Part shown: positions 8,989 to 18,034 of the stretch, piece by piece
How the letters are laid out: each line of letters starts with the position of its first letter
How positions within the stretch are numbered: the first letter of the stretch is position 1
Source: Solibacillus daqui
GTDB lineage: Bacteria; Bacillota; Bacilli; Bacillales_A; Planococcaceae
Length of the DNA stretch: 64,000 bases
Reading direction: 5' to 3'
Assembly (NCBI RefSeq): GCF_028747805.1
Contig: NZ_CP114887.1
Span: forward strand, 1,109,501 to 1,173,500
The notes under the pieces: model-generated
What the model saw: the letters and a program-made list of their open reading frames with translations, nothing else
Databases searched by the model: none
Told to the model about the DNA's origin: nothing
Program-made: the position numbers and the translations under genes

Positions 8989-10395
8989 ATGATAGATTTT
9001 TTGCTATATTGGCTCCATGAGATTTTTGGCGTCTTTCTAATTTTTTATATGCTTTTGGTCATCGGGATATATTCGCTCATGTTAGTAGTGGCATTTTCTC
9101 ATTTAAAGAAAACGCATCGCTTGGACAAGTATATTGAGAATACAGTGAATTTACAATATGCATATTCTAAACCTGTGTCGGTAATTGTACCTGCCTATAA
9201 CGAAGAAATTGGAATCGTCAGTACGATCCATTCATTACTCACTATCGAGTATCCGCAATTTGAAATCATTGTTGTAAACGATGGCTCCAAAGACTCAACG
9301 TTACAAAATGTGATTGAAGCCTTTCATATGGAGCAAGTTTTTAAAACGGTGCGCAAACAATTGCCAACAGAAGATATTAATGCCATTTACCGTTCGAAAA
9401 TCCATCATAATATTGTTTTGATCGATAAAAATAATGGTGGGAAAGCTGATGCGCTCAATGCGGGAATCAATGTATCGCAGTATCCTTATTTTTGTTCAAT
9501 TGATGGAGATTCAATTTTGTCGGGTAAATCCTTATTACAAGTTATGAAACCGATCGTTGCTTCAAATGGTCATGTAATAGCTGCTGGCGGAAGTGTGCGA
9601 ATTGCCAATGGTTCAAATTTTCAATATGGGACATTTATGCACGCGGTTTTGCCAAATAATCCAGTTGTGCTCATGCAAATTATTGAGTATTTACGTGCTT
9701 TTTACATGGGACGAATTGCGTTAAGTCGTTTTAATTTGTTGTTAATTGTATCTGGGGCATTTAGTGTGTTCTCGAAGCACTATGCGATAAAAGTTGGAGG
9801 TTACAATAGGCAAACCATTGGCGAGGACATGGAGTTAATTGTGCGTCTGCATCGTTATTTGCTGAAAAATAATATTAACAAAGCTATTGAATATGTGCCC
9901 GATCCAGTTTGTTGGACAGAAGCACCGGATAATTTAAAGGATTTGCAAACGCAGCGTCGACGTTGGCATCAAGGCTTGATTAGTAGCCTTATGCTGAATC
10001 GAGGGATGCTGTTTAATCCGAAGTATAAGCAAATTGGAATGATCTCAATACCGTATTATGTTTTTGTAGAACTTTTAGGACCAATTATTGAATTGATTGG
10101 TTATGTTTACGTTATTATTTCATTTGCTGTGGGGAATATTTATTGGCAATCGGCAATAATATTAACGACACTGTTTTTAATTTATAGTACGGTTATTTCG
10201 ATGTTTGCTATTTTGCTAGAATCTTGGGGTATGAATACATACCCGCGCGCACGGGATACTTTAAAGTTAATGTTGTACTCATTAACTGAGTTATTTTGGT
10301 TCCGACCGTTAACAACCTGGTATCGAATTCAAGGGTTTTGGTATTATTTACGTGGCAAAAATGACTGGGGAAAATTAAGCCGCAAAGGTTTATAG
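8989..10395 (+). CDS. Processive family 2 glycosyltransferase (polysaccharide synthase)
   Basis: 468 residues, membrane-bound. Two N-terminal membrane segments (about 5-35), a GT-A catalytic domain, then several C-terminal segments (about 345-450), the layout of cellulose, hyaluronan and poly-N-acetylglucosamine synthases. Catalytic motifs are intact: VVNDGS (D98), IDGDS (D172, D174), GED (E279, D280 as base) and QRRRW (Q322 to W326). It should polymerise a nucleotide sugar at the inner face and push the chain through its own channel. The sugar cannot be told from sequence. Last gene of the cassette, with a strong terminator behind it. No separate BcsB-like partner or PilZ domain is present nearby. 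Confidence 0.88.
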   Translation: MIDFLLYWLHEIFGVFLIFYMLLVIGIYSLMLVVAFSHLKKTHRLDKYIENTVNLQYAYSKPVSVIVPAYNEEIGIVSTIHSLLTIEYPQFEIIVVNDGSKDSTLQNVIEAFHMEQVFKTVRKQLPTEDINAIYRSKIHHNIVLIDKNNGGKADALNAGINVSQYPYFCSIDGDSILSGKSLLQVMKPIVASNGHVIAAGGSVRIANGSNFQYGTFMHAVLPNNPVVLMQIIEYLRAFYMGRIALSRFNLLLIVSGAFSVFSKHYAIKVGGYNRQTIGEDMELIVRLHRYLLKNNINKAIEYVPDPVCWTEAPDNLKDLQTQRRRWHQGLISSLMLNRGMLFNPKYKQIGMISIPYYVFVELLGPIIELIGYVYVIISFAVGNIYWQSAIILTTLFLIYSTVISMFAILLESWGMNTYPRARDTLKLMLYSLTELFWFRPLTTWYRIQGFWYYLRGKNDWGKLSRKGL

Positions 10396-10414
10396 AAGTT
10401 GAAAAAAGAATAGG

Positions 10415-10451
10415 CTGTCCAAATAGAGATTATTTTTTGGACAGTTTTTTT
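10415..10451 (+). terminator. Terminator of the exopolysaccharide-type operon
   Basis: CTGTCCAAA pairs with TTTGGACAG across a 12-base loop, followed by seven T (10445-10451). Confidence 0.9.
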
Positions 10452-10480
10452 CATTGTGTGTAATGGTAATATGGTAGATC

Positions 10481-10624
10481 TTATTTTCTGTTATATGAAT
10501 GTGATAACCTCTCCCCCAGAATTAATATGCCTGCCGGAATAAATTCTTCGTCATCTGTTGTGATGTTTTCATATTTCAAAGCCAGTAATTTTAGTGAGTC
10601 ATTATTTCGAATGAAAAATGCAGC
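10481..10624 (-). pseudogene. Possible gene remnant
   Basis: On the minus strand a 47-codon stretch reads like the C-terminal end of a protein (contains LALKYENITTDDEEF and PAGILILGERLS, then a stop). It has a stop directly upstream and no start with a ribosome binding site. It may be a decayed gene or chance. I do not recognise a family. The rest of 10452-10750 shows nothing else I can support. Confidence 0.2.
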
Positions 10625-10750
10625 TCATGAAGTAATCCATGGGGTTAAGTTAAAAAAATAGGCTTTAACTGGCGATTTATGCTATGATTAAAAACGTTGA
10701 TATTTATTCAGTATGTGTCTAAATGCTAGTAAATAGGATTAATTTTGAAC

Positions 10751-10866
10751 GTCAAGCTAAAGCCTCCGGCGGATGTCACAGATTTATTAGAGGGTTTTTT
10801 CGAGCTAGCTCGAAAAAAAATCTGGACGCAATTACGTCATGGCGTAATTGATTGAAGTTAAAAGCA
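10751..10866. repeat. Dispersed hairpin repeat, copy A (full)
   Basis: Copy of a repeat found several times in this window. It starts GCTAAAGCCTCCGGCGGATG and continues TCACAGATTT. A T-rich/A-rich hairpin follows, closed by CAGATTT and AAATCTG with tip TTTTTTCGAGC/GCTCGAAAAAA. GGACGC comes next, then a second hairpin (AATTACG with CGTAATT) and TGAT. Non-coding, between the exopolysaccharide operon terminator and mtaB. Confidence 0.85.
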
Positions 10867-10939
10867 ATCTTGGGCACAATCACTATGAAATGTAATAGAT
10901 ATATAAATGAAGAGTAACCTTGAAAGGATGATATAAATT

Positions 10940-12289
10940 ATGAGTTACGAGCAAGTAAAAACCGTATCTCTACATACATTAGGGTGTAAAGTAAACCACT
11001 ATGAGACAGAAGCGATTTGGCAATTGTTCAAAGAGCAAGGGTATGAACGAGTTGATTTTGATCACCAATCGGATGTCTATGTCATTAATACATGTACAGT
11101 AACAAATACAGGGGATAAAAAATCTCGCCAAGTGATTCGTCGTGCAATTCGTCAAAATCCAGACTCGGTTATTTGTGTAACAGGCTGTTATGCACAAACA
11201 TCACCGGCTGAAATTATGGCAATTCCAGGCGTTGATATCGTTGTTGGTACACAGGACCGTGAAAAAATGCTTGGTTATATTGACCAATACCGTGAAGAGC
11301 GTAAGCCAATTAATGCAGTTCGTAACATTATGAAAAATCGTGTATACGAAGAGTTAGACGTACCAGCGTTTACTGACCGCACACGTGCATCTTTAAAAAT
11401 ACAAGAAGGCTGTAACAACTTCTGTACGTTTTGTATTATTCCTTGGGCGCGTGGCTTAATGCGTTCTCGTGATCCTGAAGAAGTAATTCGCCAAGCGCAG
11501 CAATTAGTGGATGCAGGCTATTTAGAAATCGTCTTAACAGGAATCCATACAGGTGGTTACGGACAAGATTTCAAAGATTATAACCTAGCACAATTACTGC
11601 GTGATATGGAAACACAAGTGAAGGGATTAAAACGTTTACGTATTTCTTCTATTGAAGCATCTCAATTAACGGACGAAGTAATCGAAGTGTTACAAAACTC
11701 AGAAATCGTTGTAAATCACTTACACATTCCGATTCAATCGGGTTCGGATACTGTATTAAAACGTATGCGTCGTAAATACACGATGGAGTTTTTCGCGGAA
11801 CGTTTAGAAAAACTTAAAGTTGCTTTACCCGATTTAGCTGTCACTTCTGATGTAATCGTAGGCTTCCCAGGTGAAACAGAAGAAGAATTTATGGAAACAT
11901 ATAACTTTATCCGTGATCACAAATTCTCTGAATTACACGTATTCCCATATTCGCAACGTACAGGTACTCCAGCAGCTCGCATGGATGACCAAATTGATGA
12001 AGAAGTGAAGAACGAACGTGTTCACCGTTTAATTGCTTTAAATGACCAATTAGCTAAAGAATATGCTTCTCGCTTTGAAAATGAAGTAGTAGAAGTAATC
12101 CCTGAAGAACGCTTTAAAGATGGGAACAATGAAAATTTATATGTAGGTTACACAACCAACTACTTAAAAGTTGTCTTCGAGGGTAATGAAAACATGATCG
12201 GTCAATTAACGAAAGTAAAAATTACAAAAGCAGGCTATCCATACAATGAAGGGCAGTTTGTGCGTATATTAGAAGAACAGAATCATTAA
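10940..12289 (+). CDS. mtaB: tRNA (N6-threonylcarbamoyladenosine-37-C2)-methylthiotransferase MtaB
   Basis: Radical-SAM enzyme that converts t6A37 to ms2t6A37 in ANN-decoding tRNAs. Domains in order: N-terminal UPF0004 domain with three cluster cysteines (LGCKVNHYET, INTCTVTN, VTGCYAQ), the radical SAM core with CNNFCTFC (CxxxCxxC) and GIHTGGYG, and a C-terminal TRAM domain (about 380-449). 449 residues, normal size. The start has AAAGGATG upstream. In B. subtilis (yqeV) it follows rsmE directly; here the two are about 8 kb apart because of the inserted cassette. A terminator hairpin follows. Confidence 0.96.
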   Translation: MSYEQVKTVSLHTLGCKVNHYETEAIWQLFKEQGYERVDFDHQSDVYVINTCTVTNTGDKKSRQVIRRAIRQNPDSVICVTGCYAQTSPAEIMAIPGVDIVVGTQDREKMLGYIDQYREERKPINAVRNIMKNRVYEELDVPAFTDRTRASLKIQEGCNNFCTFCIIPWARGLMRSRDPEEVIRQAQQLVDAGYLEIVLTGIHTGGYGQDFKDYNLAQLLRDMETQVKGLKRLRISSIEASQLTDEVIEVLQNSEIVVNHLHIPIQSGSDTVLKRMRRKYTMEFFAERLEKLKVALPDLAVTSDVIVGFPGETEEEFMETYNFIRDHKFSELHVFPYSQRTGTPAARMDDQIDEEVKNERVHRLIALNDQLAKEYASRFENEVVEVIPEERFKDGNNENLYVGYTTNYLKVVFEGNENMIGQLTKVKITKAGYPYNEGQFVRILEEQNH

Positions 12290-12343
12290 TTTAAGGCTCA
12301 TCGATTGTAATTTATACAATTGATCCAATCATAAAAATTAGAG

Positions 12344-12380
12344 GCATCTCTTTTAGGTACAACCTATAAGAGATGCTTTT
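12344..12380 (+). terminator. Terminator after mtaB
   Basis: GCATCTCTTTTAGGT pairs with ACCTATAAGAGATGC (one mismatch), then TTTTATT. Confidence 0.8.
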
Positions 12381-12520
12381 ATTATGCAAAAAAATGATAT
12401 TTTAAAAGGTAAGATTCCCTCAAATGATTACATTCCTTAAAAAAAATCATCTTTTCCGAATGAAATAATTGGAAAAGATGATTTGTGATAGGCAATAATT
12501 GAATAAATTCTTTGTAAATG

Positions 12521-12631
12521 TTAGTTTTCAGTTGGTTGTGGTTTTTTCTTCCACTCAATTCCGCTAGATACGCAACCAAATGTTACGATTAATAATAAAA
12601 CAAATAATGTGTTGTGTAACCAATAAGGCAT
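12521..12631 (-). CDS. 36-residue single-pass membrane protein
   Basis: Small minus-strand gene. The protein starts MPYWLHNTLFVLLLIVTFGC, continues VSSGIEWKKKP and ends QPTEN: one hydrophobic helix (about residues 8-23) and a short basic tail. AAAAGGAGC lies 7-8 bp before the ATG, a strong ribosome binding site, and the frame shows none of the features of a shadow ORF because nothing is coded opposite. It stands alone between mtaB and an unknown gene. I do not recognise the family; toxin-like, regulatory or respiratory small proteins all look like this. The rest of 12381-12956 (both flanks) shows no other gene. Confidence 0.6.
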   Translation of the reverse strand: MPYWLHNTLFVLLLIVTFGCVSSGIEWKKKPQPTEN

Positions 12632-12956
12632 AGGGAATGCTCCTTTTCTATTTAGTTGCTGGCACTTATGGTGCGTAGTCATTATTTTAGCATATTAATG
12701 TGTATTAATCTATTATTCAATCATTCGATTATTAGTTGACGATGGAAAATCCCCATAGGTCCGTAATAGCAAATTGTACTAATAAAACTACTTTTTCGAG
12801 AAAGTAAAATAAGAGGCTCCCCATTCTTAACTTATTAAGGGAGATGCACGTATTGAATAGTGTATAAAACTAATTAATTTTAAATGTTTTCTCTTTTGAT
12901 TATTTTTATAAATTTAGGGTAATAATCTTTATTGGTGTGTGTAGGGGGCGGAAAAA

Positions 12957-13433
12957 GTGAAGCAAAATCTTTCGAATGAAAAATTCACTAAATTATCTAT
13001 CGTAGAAGTGCCAGATGGTGTTATTGGGAACATTCATCAATTTAGAAATTTTGATCCTTCTCGAATAGTACATTATGAATTGAAAAATGAGCGTTTGCTA
13101 CTATTTATGGATGAAGAAATGCGTCTAGAGGCAATGGCTGAATTTCGAAGTACAGCTGAGGCCTTTCATTATGAGGTAGGGCGAGGAGTTCGTCCAGAGG
13201 TGGAGGCGTTTTATCGATTTGATTATAAAGATGATTTTTCGGAATTGTTATTTACAGTTGATCGAATTAAATATGAGCAAGATATTTCAGCGGAAATGAT
13301 TGAAATGAGTATTGTCGAGGATGCAATAAAATATCAAATTTATAGCAGAAGGGCTATCCACGTACAGGTAAAATATATTGATTATGCAACAAATCAAATT
13401 TTTGTACAGCGAAATTATCCAGTGGTACGATAA
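12957..13433 (+). CDS. Unknown 158-residue protein
   Basis: Starts at a GTG with AGGGGGCGG 5-6 bp before it. Predicted soluble, no signal peptide, no membrane segment and no cysteine; acidic with many aromatic residues (for example VEAFYRFDYKDDFSE and VDRIKYEQDISAEMIEM). It has a regular beta/alpha pattern but no motif I can name. It is a lone gene between a non-coding stretch and deoC, with no overlap with either. Coding character (codon use, ribosome binding site, no opposing gene) is good; function unknown. Confidence 0.8.
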   Translation: MKQNLSNEKFTKLSIVEVPDGVIGNIHQFRNFDPSRIVHYELKNERLLLFMDEEMRLEAMAEFRSTAEAFHYEVGRGVRPEVEAFYRFDYKDDFSELLFTVDRIKYEQDISAEMIEMSIVEDAIKYQIYSRRAIHVQVKYIDYATNQIFVQRNYPVVR

Positions 13434-13555
13434 ACATTATGTTTTGGTTCCTATGTGTAAGAAGATTGAGTTGTCTGATAATTTATCTCTTAACAATAAC
13501 ATGCTAAACTATAGAGGTACGGACAACTAAATAAATATAAAGGGAGTAATTCAAA

Positions 13556-14224
13556 ATGACTCAAAACTATGCAGCAATGATTGACCACACGTTATTAAAG
13601 GCAGAATCTACACAAAAGCAAGTAGAGCAAATTTGTGCAGAAGCAAAACAATACGGCTTTGCTTCAGTATGTGTCAATCCAACTTGGGTAAAATTTTGCT
13701 CACAGCAATTAGCTGGTACAGAGGTAAAAGTATGTACTGTAATTGGTTTTCCTTTAGGTGCTAATACTTCAGCTGTAAAGGCTTTTGAAACAAAGGATGC
13801 TATTGCTAACGGTGCTGGCGAAATTGATATGGTTATTAATATTGGTGCTTTAAAAGAGGGTAACTTTGATTTAGTTCGCGACGATATTAAAGCTGTAGTT
13901 GATGCAGCAAATGGTACACTTGTTAAAGTAATTATTGAAGCTTGCTTATTAACGAATGAAGAAAAAGTAAAAGCTTGTGAATTATCAGTTGAAGCAGGTG
14001 CTGATTTCGTAAAAACTTCTACTGGTTTCTCAACTGGTGGTGCAACAGCGGAAGATATTGCATTAATGCGTAAAACGGTAGGTCCAGACCTTGGTGTTAA
14101 AGCTTCTGGTGGCGTTCGTAGTTTAGAAGATATGCAATCAATGATAGAAAATGGCGCAACTCGTATTGGTGCTTCATCAGGTGTTGCAATCATGAATGGA
14201 TTAAAGTCAGATTCGAACTATTAA
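13556..14224 (+). CDS. deoC: Deoxyribose-phosphate aldolase DeoC
   Basis: Class I aldolase that cleaves 2-deoxyribose-5-phosphate to glyceraldehyde-3-phosphate and acetaldehyde in deoxynucleoside catabolism. TIM-barrel signatures: IDHTLLKA at the N-terminus, [11 protein letters not shown], the proton-relay Asp in [12 protein letters not shown], and the Schiff-base Lys in [28 protein letters not shown] supplies the second active-site Lys. 222 residues, normal. AAAGGGAG precedes the ATG. It sits alone here, not with the nucleoside transport and phosphorylase genes it accompanies in B. subtilis. A good rpsU promoter starts 15 bp after its stop. The minus-strand ORF of 208 codons over it is a shadow. 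Confidence 0.97.
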   Translation: MTQNYAAMIDHTLLKAESTQKQVEQICAEAKQYGFASVCVNPTWVKFCSQQLAGTEVKVCTVIGFPLGANTSAVKAFETKDAIANGAGEIDMVINIGALKEGNFDLVRDDIKAVVDAANGTLVKVIIEACLLTNEEKVKACELSVEAGADFVKTSTGFSTGGATAEDIALMRKTVGPDLGVKASGGVRSLEDMQSMIENGATRIGASSGVAIMNGLKSDSNY

Positions 14225-14239
14225 TTGTAATAGTTTCTG

Positions 14240-14268
14240 TTGACTCTTATGGAACTATGCGTTATACT
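14240..14268 (+). promoter_or_regulatory. Sigma-A promoter of rpsU
   Basis: TTGACT, exactly 17 bp, TATACT: near-consensus. It lies 67 bp before the rpsU start. Confidence 0.8.
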
Positions 14269-14334
14269 ACTTTAGTACACATTAGCTAGATGTTAATGTT
14301 GTATTGACGTGTGTTCGGAGGGAGGGAAAGAGAG

Positions 14335-14508
14335 ATGTCAAAAACTGTCGTTCGCAAAAACGAATCGCTTGAAGATGCTCTTCGTCGCTTCAAACGTACT
14401 GTATCAAAATCAGGTACAATTCAAGAAGTTAGAAAGCGCGAATTCTACGAAAAACCTAGCGTAAAACGTAAAAAGAAATCAGAAGCTGCACGTAAACGTA
14501 AGTGGTAA
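14335..14508 (+). CDS. rpsU: 30S ribosomal protein S21
   Basis: 57-residue basic protein of the small-subunit platform near the anti-Shine-Dalgarno region. Sequence starts [20 protein letters not shown] and ends in the usual basic tail [15 protein letters not shown] use the ATG at 14335, preceded by GGAGGGAGGG, not the longer in-frame start at 14311, because family members begin MSK/MAK. In B. subtilis yqeY follows; it is missing here, and a terminator, a repeat fragment and a sigma-W promoter fill the gap to yqeZ. Confidence 0.97.
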   Translation: MSKTVVRKNESLEDALRRFKRTVSKSGTIQEVRKREFYEKPSVKRKKKSEAARKRKW

Positions 14509-14572
14509 TTTCCCTGTAAATCCCTACGTTCATAACACGCAATTTTCAGATTCAATTGAGCAAATCAATGAT

Positions 14573-14612
14573 ATACCCCGCAGTTGCCTTTAGGCAACTG
14601 CGGGGTATTTGT
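14573..14612 (+). terminator. Terminator after rpsU
   Basis: Perfect 16-bp stem (ATACCCCGCAGTTGCC with GGCAACTGCGGGGTAT) around a 4-base loop, followed by TTTGT. Very stable, as expected behind a highly expressed ribosomal gene. Confidence 0.9.
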
Positions 14613-14628
14613 ATTATATTAGAAAGAA

Positions 14629-14702
14629 TGCGTTTTTCGAGTAAACTCGAAAAATCTGATCGTAATTACATCAAGACATAATTGATAAAGCTAAAGCAAA
14701 TC
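14629..14702. repeat. Dispersed hairpin repeat, copy D (3' part)
   Basis: Holds only the second half of the repeat: hairpin TTTTTCGAGT/ACTCGAAAAA, ATCTG, then AATTAC...ATAATT and TGATAAAGCTAAAGC. The 5' conserved block with CGGCGGATGTCACAG is missing. Confidence 0.7.
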
Positions 14703-14770
14703 ACGTATAATGAAGAGGTCTAGAAAGAATATCCGAAAAATTGAATAATTTAACTACATCTTTAATATTT

Positions 14771-14796
14771 TGAAACTTTTTGTTTTTTACTCCGTA
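14771..14796 (+). promoter_or_regulatory. Sigma-W-type promoter of yqeZ-floA
   Basis: TGAAAC, 16 bp, CGTA: exact match to the sigma-W consensus. The T-rich spacer is also typical. In B. subtilis the yqeZ-floA-yqfB operon is a known sigma-W target, so the prediction is well grounded. Confidence 0.8.
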
Positions 14797-14835
14797 TAGT
14801 TAATGTACATAAAATTCGATGATAAAGAGAGGTGA

Positions 14836-16158
14836 TTGAAAATTAAACGAACAAAAGTAGTTAGTTGGCTTTTTCTAATGGTGATGTCACTTGTCTTAGT
14901 ATTTCCATCGATAACTGCCTTTGCAAAAGGGACGGTTTATGAAATATCTGTTAATGATGAAATTGAAATGGGGCTACATGAATATTTAAAACGGGGCTTT
15001 CAAGAAGCAACAAATGCTGGTGCAGATATGATTATTCTAAATATGCATACACCAGGTGGTTCTGTAAATGCAGCTGTTGAAATTGGGAAGCTTATTGATT
15101 CGACGGAAATTCCTGTAATAGCGTTTGTCAATACGAATGCGATTTCAGCTGGCGCATATATTGCACTACATGCCGATCAAATTTATATGATGTCTACAGC
15201 GACAATGGGTTCTGCTGCGCCAATCGATACATCGGGTAATACAGCTGGAGCTAAGGTGGAAAGCTATTGGTTAAAAGAAATGACAGCTGCCGCACAAAGT
15301 TCGGACAACAACCGAGATCCAAAATTCGCTCAAGCAATGGTTGTGGATACAATCGATTTGCCAGAACTAAACCAGCCAGCCGGTAAATTGTTAACGTTAA
15401 CGGCACAAGAGGCTGAAAAAGTTGGGTATTCAGAAGGAACCGTTTCCTCTTTTAACGACCTTCTACAGAAATTAAATTTGGCTGATAGTGAAATTGTTCA
15501 AGTCGAACAAACATTTGCTGAAAAATTAGCGCGTTTAATTACGAATCCGATTATTGTACCAATTTTACTTTCAATTGGGAGTATTGGTTTAGTTGTTGAA
15601 TTGTATTCACCTGGCTTCGGTATTCCAGGTACGATGGGGCTAGCTGCACTTGGGATGTTTTTCTTTGGGCATATGGTTGCCGGATTTGCGGGCTATGAAT
15701 CATTGATTTTATTTGCGATTGGTCTGATTTTAGTTGTCGCCGAGTTAGTTGTTCCAGGGGGTATTATTGGGATAATAGGTGGTGTATTAATCATCGGAAG
15801 TATACTTTTTGCAGGGGAAAGCTTTGTTCATATGGCCTATTCAATATTAATCGCAATGATAATTGCAGGTATAGGAATGGTGATACTTATGAAATTCTTC
15901 GGGAAAAAACTTCATCTGTTCAACCGCCTTGTATTAAAAGATGCGACGACAACAGAGGAAGGCTATGTATCCAATACAAACCGAATTGAATTAATCGGCA
16001 AGCAAGGAAAGTCTATTACACCATTACGTCCTTCTGGTACAGTGGTACTAGATGGTGAGCGTCTGGATGTCGTAACAGAAGGTAGCTATGTTGATGGTGG
16101 TAAAACAGTGGAAGTTGTAAAAGTGGAAGGCTCGCGCATTGTTGTGCGAGAAATTTAA
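14836..16158 (+). CDS. yqeZ: NfeD-family membrane-bound ClpP-class serine protease (YqeZ)
   Basis: Partner of flotillin FloA in membrane-microdomain and envelope-stress functions. Domains: signal peptide (about 1-31, ending AFAKG), extracytoplasmic ClpP/SppA-like protease domain (about 32-210) with [11 protein letters not shown] and the putative nucleophile Ser in [11 protein letters not shown], then a block of membrane helices (about 235-355), then a small C-terminal OB-fold NfeD domain ending in [20 protein letters not shown]. 440 residues, matching the long NfeD class. The start is a TTG only about 4 bp after AGAGG, a tight spacing. floA follows after 20 bp and the pair has its own sigma-W-type promoter. 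Confidence 0.92.
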   Translation: MKIKRTKVVSWLFLMVMSLVLVFPSITAFAKGTVYEISVNDEIEMGLHEYLKRGFQEATNAGADMIILNMHTPGGSVNAAVEIGKLIDSTEIPVIAFVNTNAISAGAYIALHADQIYMMSTATMGSAAPIDTSGNTAGAKVESYWLKEMTAAAQSSDNNRDPKFAQAMVVDTIDLPELNQPAGKLLTLTAQEAEKVGYSEGTVSSFNDLLQKLNLADSEIVQVEQTFAEKLARLITNPIIVPILLSIGSIGLVVELYSPGFGIPGTMGLAALGMFFFGHMVAGFAGYESLILFAIGLILVVAELVVPGGIIGIIGGVLIIGSILFAGESFVHMAYSILIAMIIAGIGMVILMKFFGKKLHLFNRLVLKDATTTEEGYVSNTNRIELIGKQGKSITPLRPSGTVVLDGERLDVVTEGSYVDGGKTVEVVKVEGSRIVVREI

Positions 16159-16178
16159 AGAGAAGGTGGAGAAGTAAT

Positions 16179-17180
16179 ATGTTTTTAGATGCAGGAACAA
16201 TTTCATTAATTATCGGAATTGTAATCGTCTTTCTAATTTTAGCAGTTTTCTTCACATTTGTTCCGGTTGCACTATGGATTAGCGCACTGGCAGCAGGTGT
16301 AAGAGTAAGTATTTTCACATTAATCGGAATGCGCTTACGTCGCGTAATTCCTTCACGTATCGTGAATCCGTTAATTAAAGCGCATAAAGCAGGTTTAGAA
16401 ATATCTATTAACCAATTAGAGTCACACTATTTAGCAGGTGGTAATGTTGACCGTGTAGTAAATGCATTAATCGCGGCGCATCGTGCAAATATTGAATTAA
16501 CATTTGAGCGTTGTGCTGCAATCGACTTAGCTGGTCGTGATGTATTAGAAGCGGTACAAATGTCGGTAAATCCAAAAGTAATCGAAACACCATTTATTTC
16601 TGGTGTTGCAATGAACGGGATTGAGGTAAAGGCAAAGGCACGAATTACAGTACGTGCAAACATCGAACGTTTAGTCGGTGGTGCTGGTGAAGATACAATC
16701 GTTGCACGTGTTGGTGAGGGGATTGTATCAACTTTAGGTAGCTCTGAATCGCATTCGAAGGTTTTAGAAAATCCAGACTTAATTTCTCAAACAGTACTTT
16801 CTAAAGGGTTAGACTCTGGTACAGCATTCGAAATCTTATCGATTGATATTGCAGATGTTGATATCGGTAAAAACATCGGTGCGGAATTACAAATTGAGCA
16901 AGCACAAGCGGATAAAAATATCGCACAAGCAAAAGCTGAAGAACGTCGTGCAATGGCCGTTGCCAATGAGCAAGAGATGATTGCGCGCGTACAAGAAATG
17001 AAGGCAAAAGTAGTGGAAGCAGAAGCAGAAGTACCAATGGCGTTAGCAGAAGCTTTACGTTCTGGAAACTTCGGGATTATGGATTACATGAACTACAAAA
17101 ACATCCAAGCGGATACGTCGATGCGTGATTCGATTTCAAAAGCATCGAATAACGATCATCAAGATCCGAAAAACAAATAA
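16179..17180 (+). CDS. floA: Flotillin-like protein FloA
   Basis: Membrane scaffold of functional microdomains. One N-terminal membrane hairpin region (about 5-45), a SPFH/PHB-like core containing [18 protein letters not shown], then a C-terminal Ala/Glu/Gln-rich coiled coil ([20 protein letters not shown] onward) that drives oligomerisation. 333 residues against 331 in B. subtilis. AGAAGGTGGAGAAG precedes the ATG. Second gene of the sigma-W-type unit with yqeZ; the association of flotillins with NfeD proteins is well established. Confidence 0.96.
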   Translation: MFLDAGTISLIIGIVIVFLILAVFFTFVPVALWISALAAGVRVSIFTLIGMRLRRVIPSRIVNPLIKAHKAGLEISINQLESHYLAGGNVDRVVNALIAAHRANIELTFERCAAIDLAGRDVLEAVQMSVNPKVIETPFISGVAMNGIEVKAKARITVRANIERLVGGAGEDTIVARVGEGIVSTLGSSESHSKVLENPDLISQTVLSKGLDSGTAFEILSIDIADVDIGKNIGAELQIEQAQADKNIAQAKAEERRAMAVANEQEMIARVQEMKAKVVEAEAEVPMALAEALRSGNFGIMDYMNYKNIQADTSMRDSISKASNNDHQDPKNK

Positions 17181-17203
17181 TCGAGGAAGGGAGTGAGCAC
17201 TAA

Positions 17204-17674
17204 ATGGAAGCTTTAATTATTGCAATTGTCATTGGGATTATTAGCTCGTTATTTAAGGATAAAAACCAAAAACAACAGCCTAATAAAAAGCCGACTAAAC
17301 AAATGCCGCCATTTAGCAGTCAACCTGCTCCTCGAAAACAAGATACACGACCAGATACAAAACAGCAAAATCGCCCAAAAACATTGGAAGATTTTGCGAA
17401 TGAAGTATTTGGCCAGTTAAATGAAAAAACAAAGCCGGTTGTGAAGAAGGTGGAGCCAGCTCTTGAAGTAGTGTTACCTCAAGAAGTAGTTCCAAAAGTA
17501 AATGAACGGCCAAAAATGGCAGAATCAACGCGTACTTTAAAAGAGCGACCAATCGTTGAAAAGCTAAAGGAACAATCTGAAGGTCTTCAAGTTGTGCCGA
17601 AAAACAATAAAGAGCTCATGCAGGCGATTGTCATGGCAGAAGTGCTAGGCCCCCCTAAAGCTCGTCGTAAATAA
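17204..17674 (+). CDS. Membrane-anchored unknown protein at the yqfB position
   Basis: 156 residues: a short N-terminal membrane helix (MEALIIAIVIGIISSLF), then a long low-complexity Pro/Lys/Gln-rich linker (about 20-70), then acidic and basic segments and a conserved-looking end NKELMQAIVMAEVLGPPKAR. GGAAGGGAGTG precedes the ATG. It takes the place of yqfB as third gene of the yqeZ-floA unit and ends at a terminator, so a role with FloA in the membrane is likely but unproven. I do not recognise a domain. Confidence 0.8.
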   Translation: MEALIIAIVIGIISSLFKDKNQKQQPNKKPTKQMPPFSSQPAPRKQDTRPDTKQQNRPKTLEDFANEVFGQLNEKTKPVVKKVEPALEVVLPQEVVPKVNERPKMAESTRTLKERPIVEKLKEQSEGLQVVPKNNKELMQAIVMAEVLGPPKARRK

Positions 17675-17681
17675 TGGAAAA

Positions 17682-17717
17682 GGGAATGTTGAACTTGGTT
17701 TCAGCATTCCTTTTTTT
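17682..17717 (+). terminator. Terminator of the yqeZ-floA unit
   Basis: GGAATGTTGAA pairs with TTCAGCATTCC, then seven T. Confidence 0.85.
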
Positions 17718-17800
17718 ACGATTTGGAAAATACCTAATACAAATGCATGTTCATGTCCCTTTTAATCACTGCATATAGTGCATAAAGGGGGAAATTTTTT

Positions 17801-18034
17801 TTGAAAAAATTATTCGAAGCACAAAATATGTTGTCGATGAAGCAATTTGAACGGCTGCGATTTGATGGAATGTATGCACTTGAACAAATTACAGAGCAAC
17901 AATATGCATGTCAGACAGATAGGTTTCACATACTAATTGAAGCAAAGAAAATTAACGTGCAGCATTTATTTGATTCGGGATTTTTATTGGACTGCGAATC
18001 ATTACAAAAACTTGTAATTGAGCGTATTTCATGA
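17801..18034 (+). CDS. yqfC: YqfC-like sporulation protein
   Basis: 77 residues, TTG start 7-8 bp after AAAGGGGGAAA. The C-terminal part (CQTDRFHILIEAKKI, NVQHLFDSGFLLDCESLQKL, VIERI) has the short beta-strand pattern of the YabP/YqfC family, but the match is weak. The assignment leans on position: its stop overlaps the yqfD start by 4 bp and phoH follows, as in B. subtilis, where yqfC and yqfD are sporulation genes. A paralogue of YabP, a spore-coat protein, is the usual description. The N-terminus is shorter than in B. subtilis. Confidence 0.7.
   Translation: MKKLFEAQNMLSMKQFERLRFDGMYALEQITEQQYACQTDRFHILIEAKKINVQHLFDSGFLLDCESLQKLVIERIS

Noticed and set aside
13567..14193. Minus-strand ORF of 208 codons over deoC
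   Set aside because: Exact antisense shadow of a well-supported gene; Ser/Thr/Pro-rich composition typical of reversed coding sequence; no ribosome binding site.
17761..17800. Sigma-E promoter before yqfC
   Set aside because: CATATAGT resembles a -10 element, but no acceptable -35 element lies at 14-15 bp.
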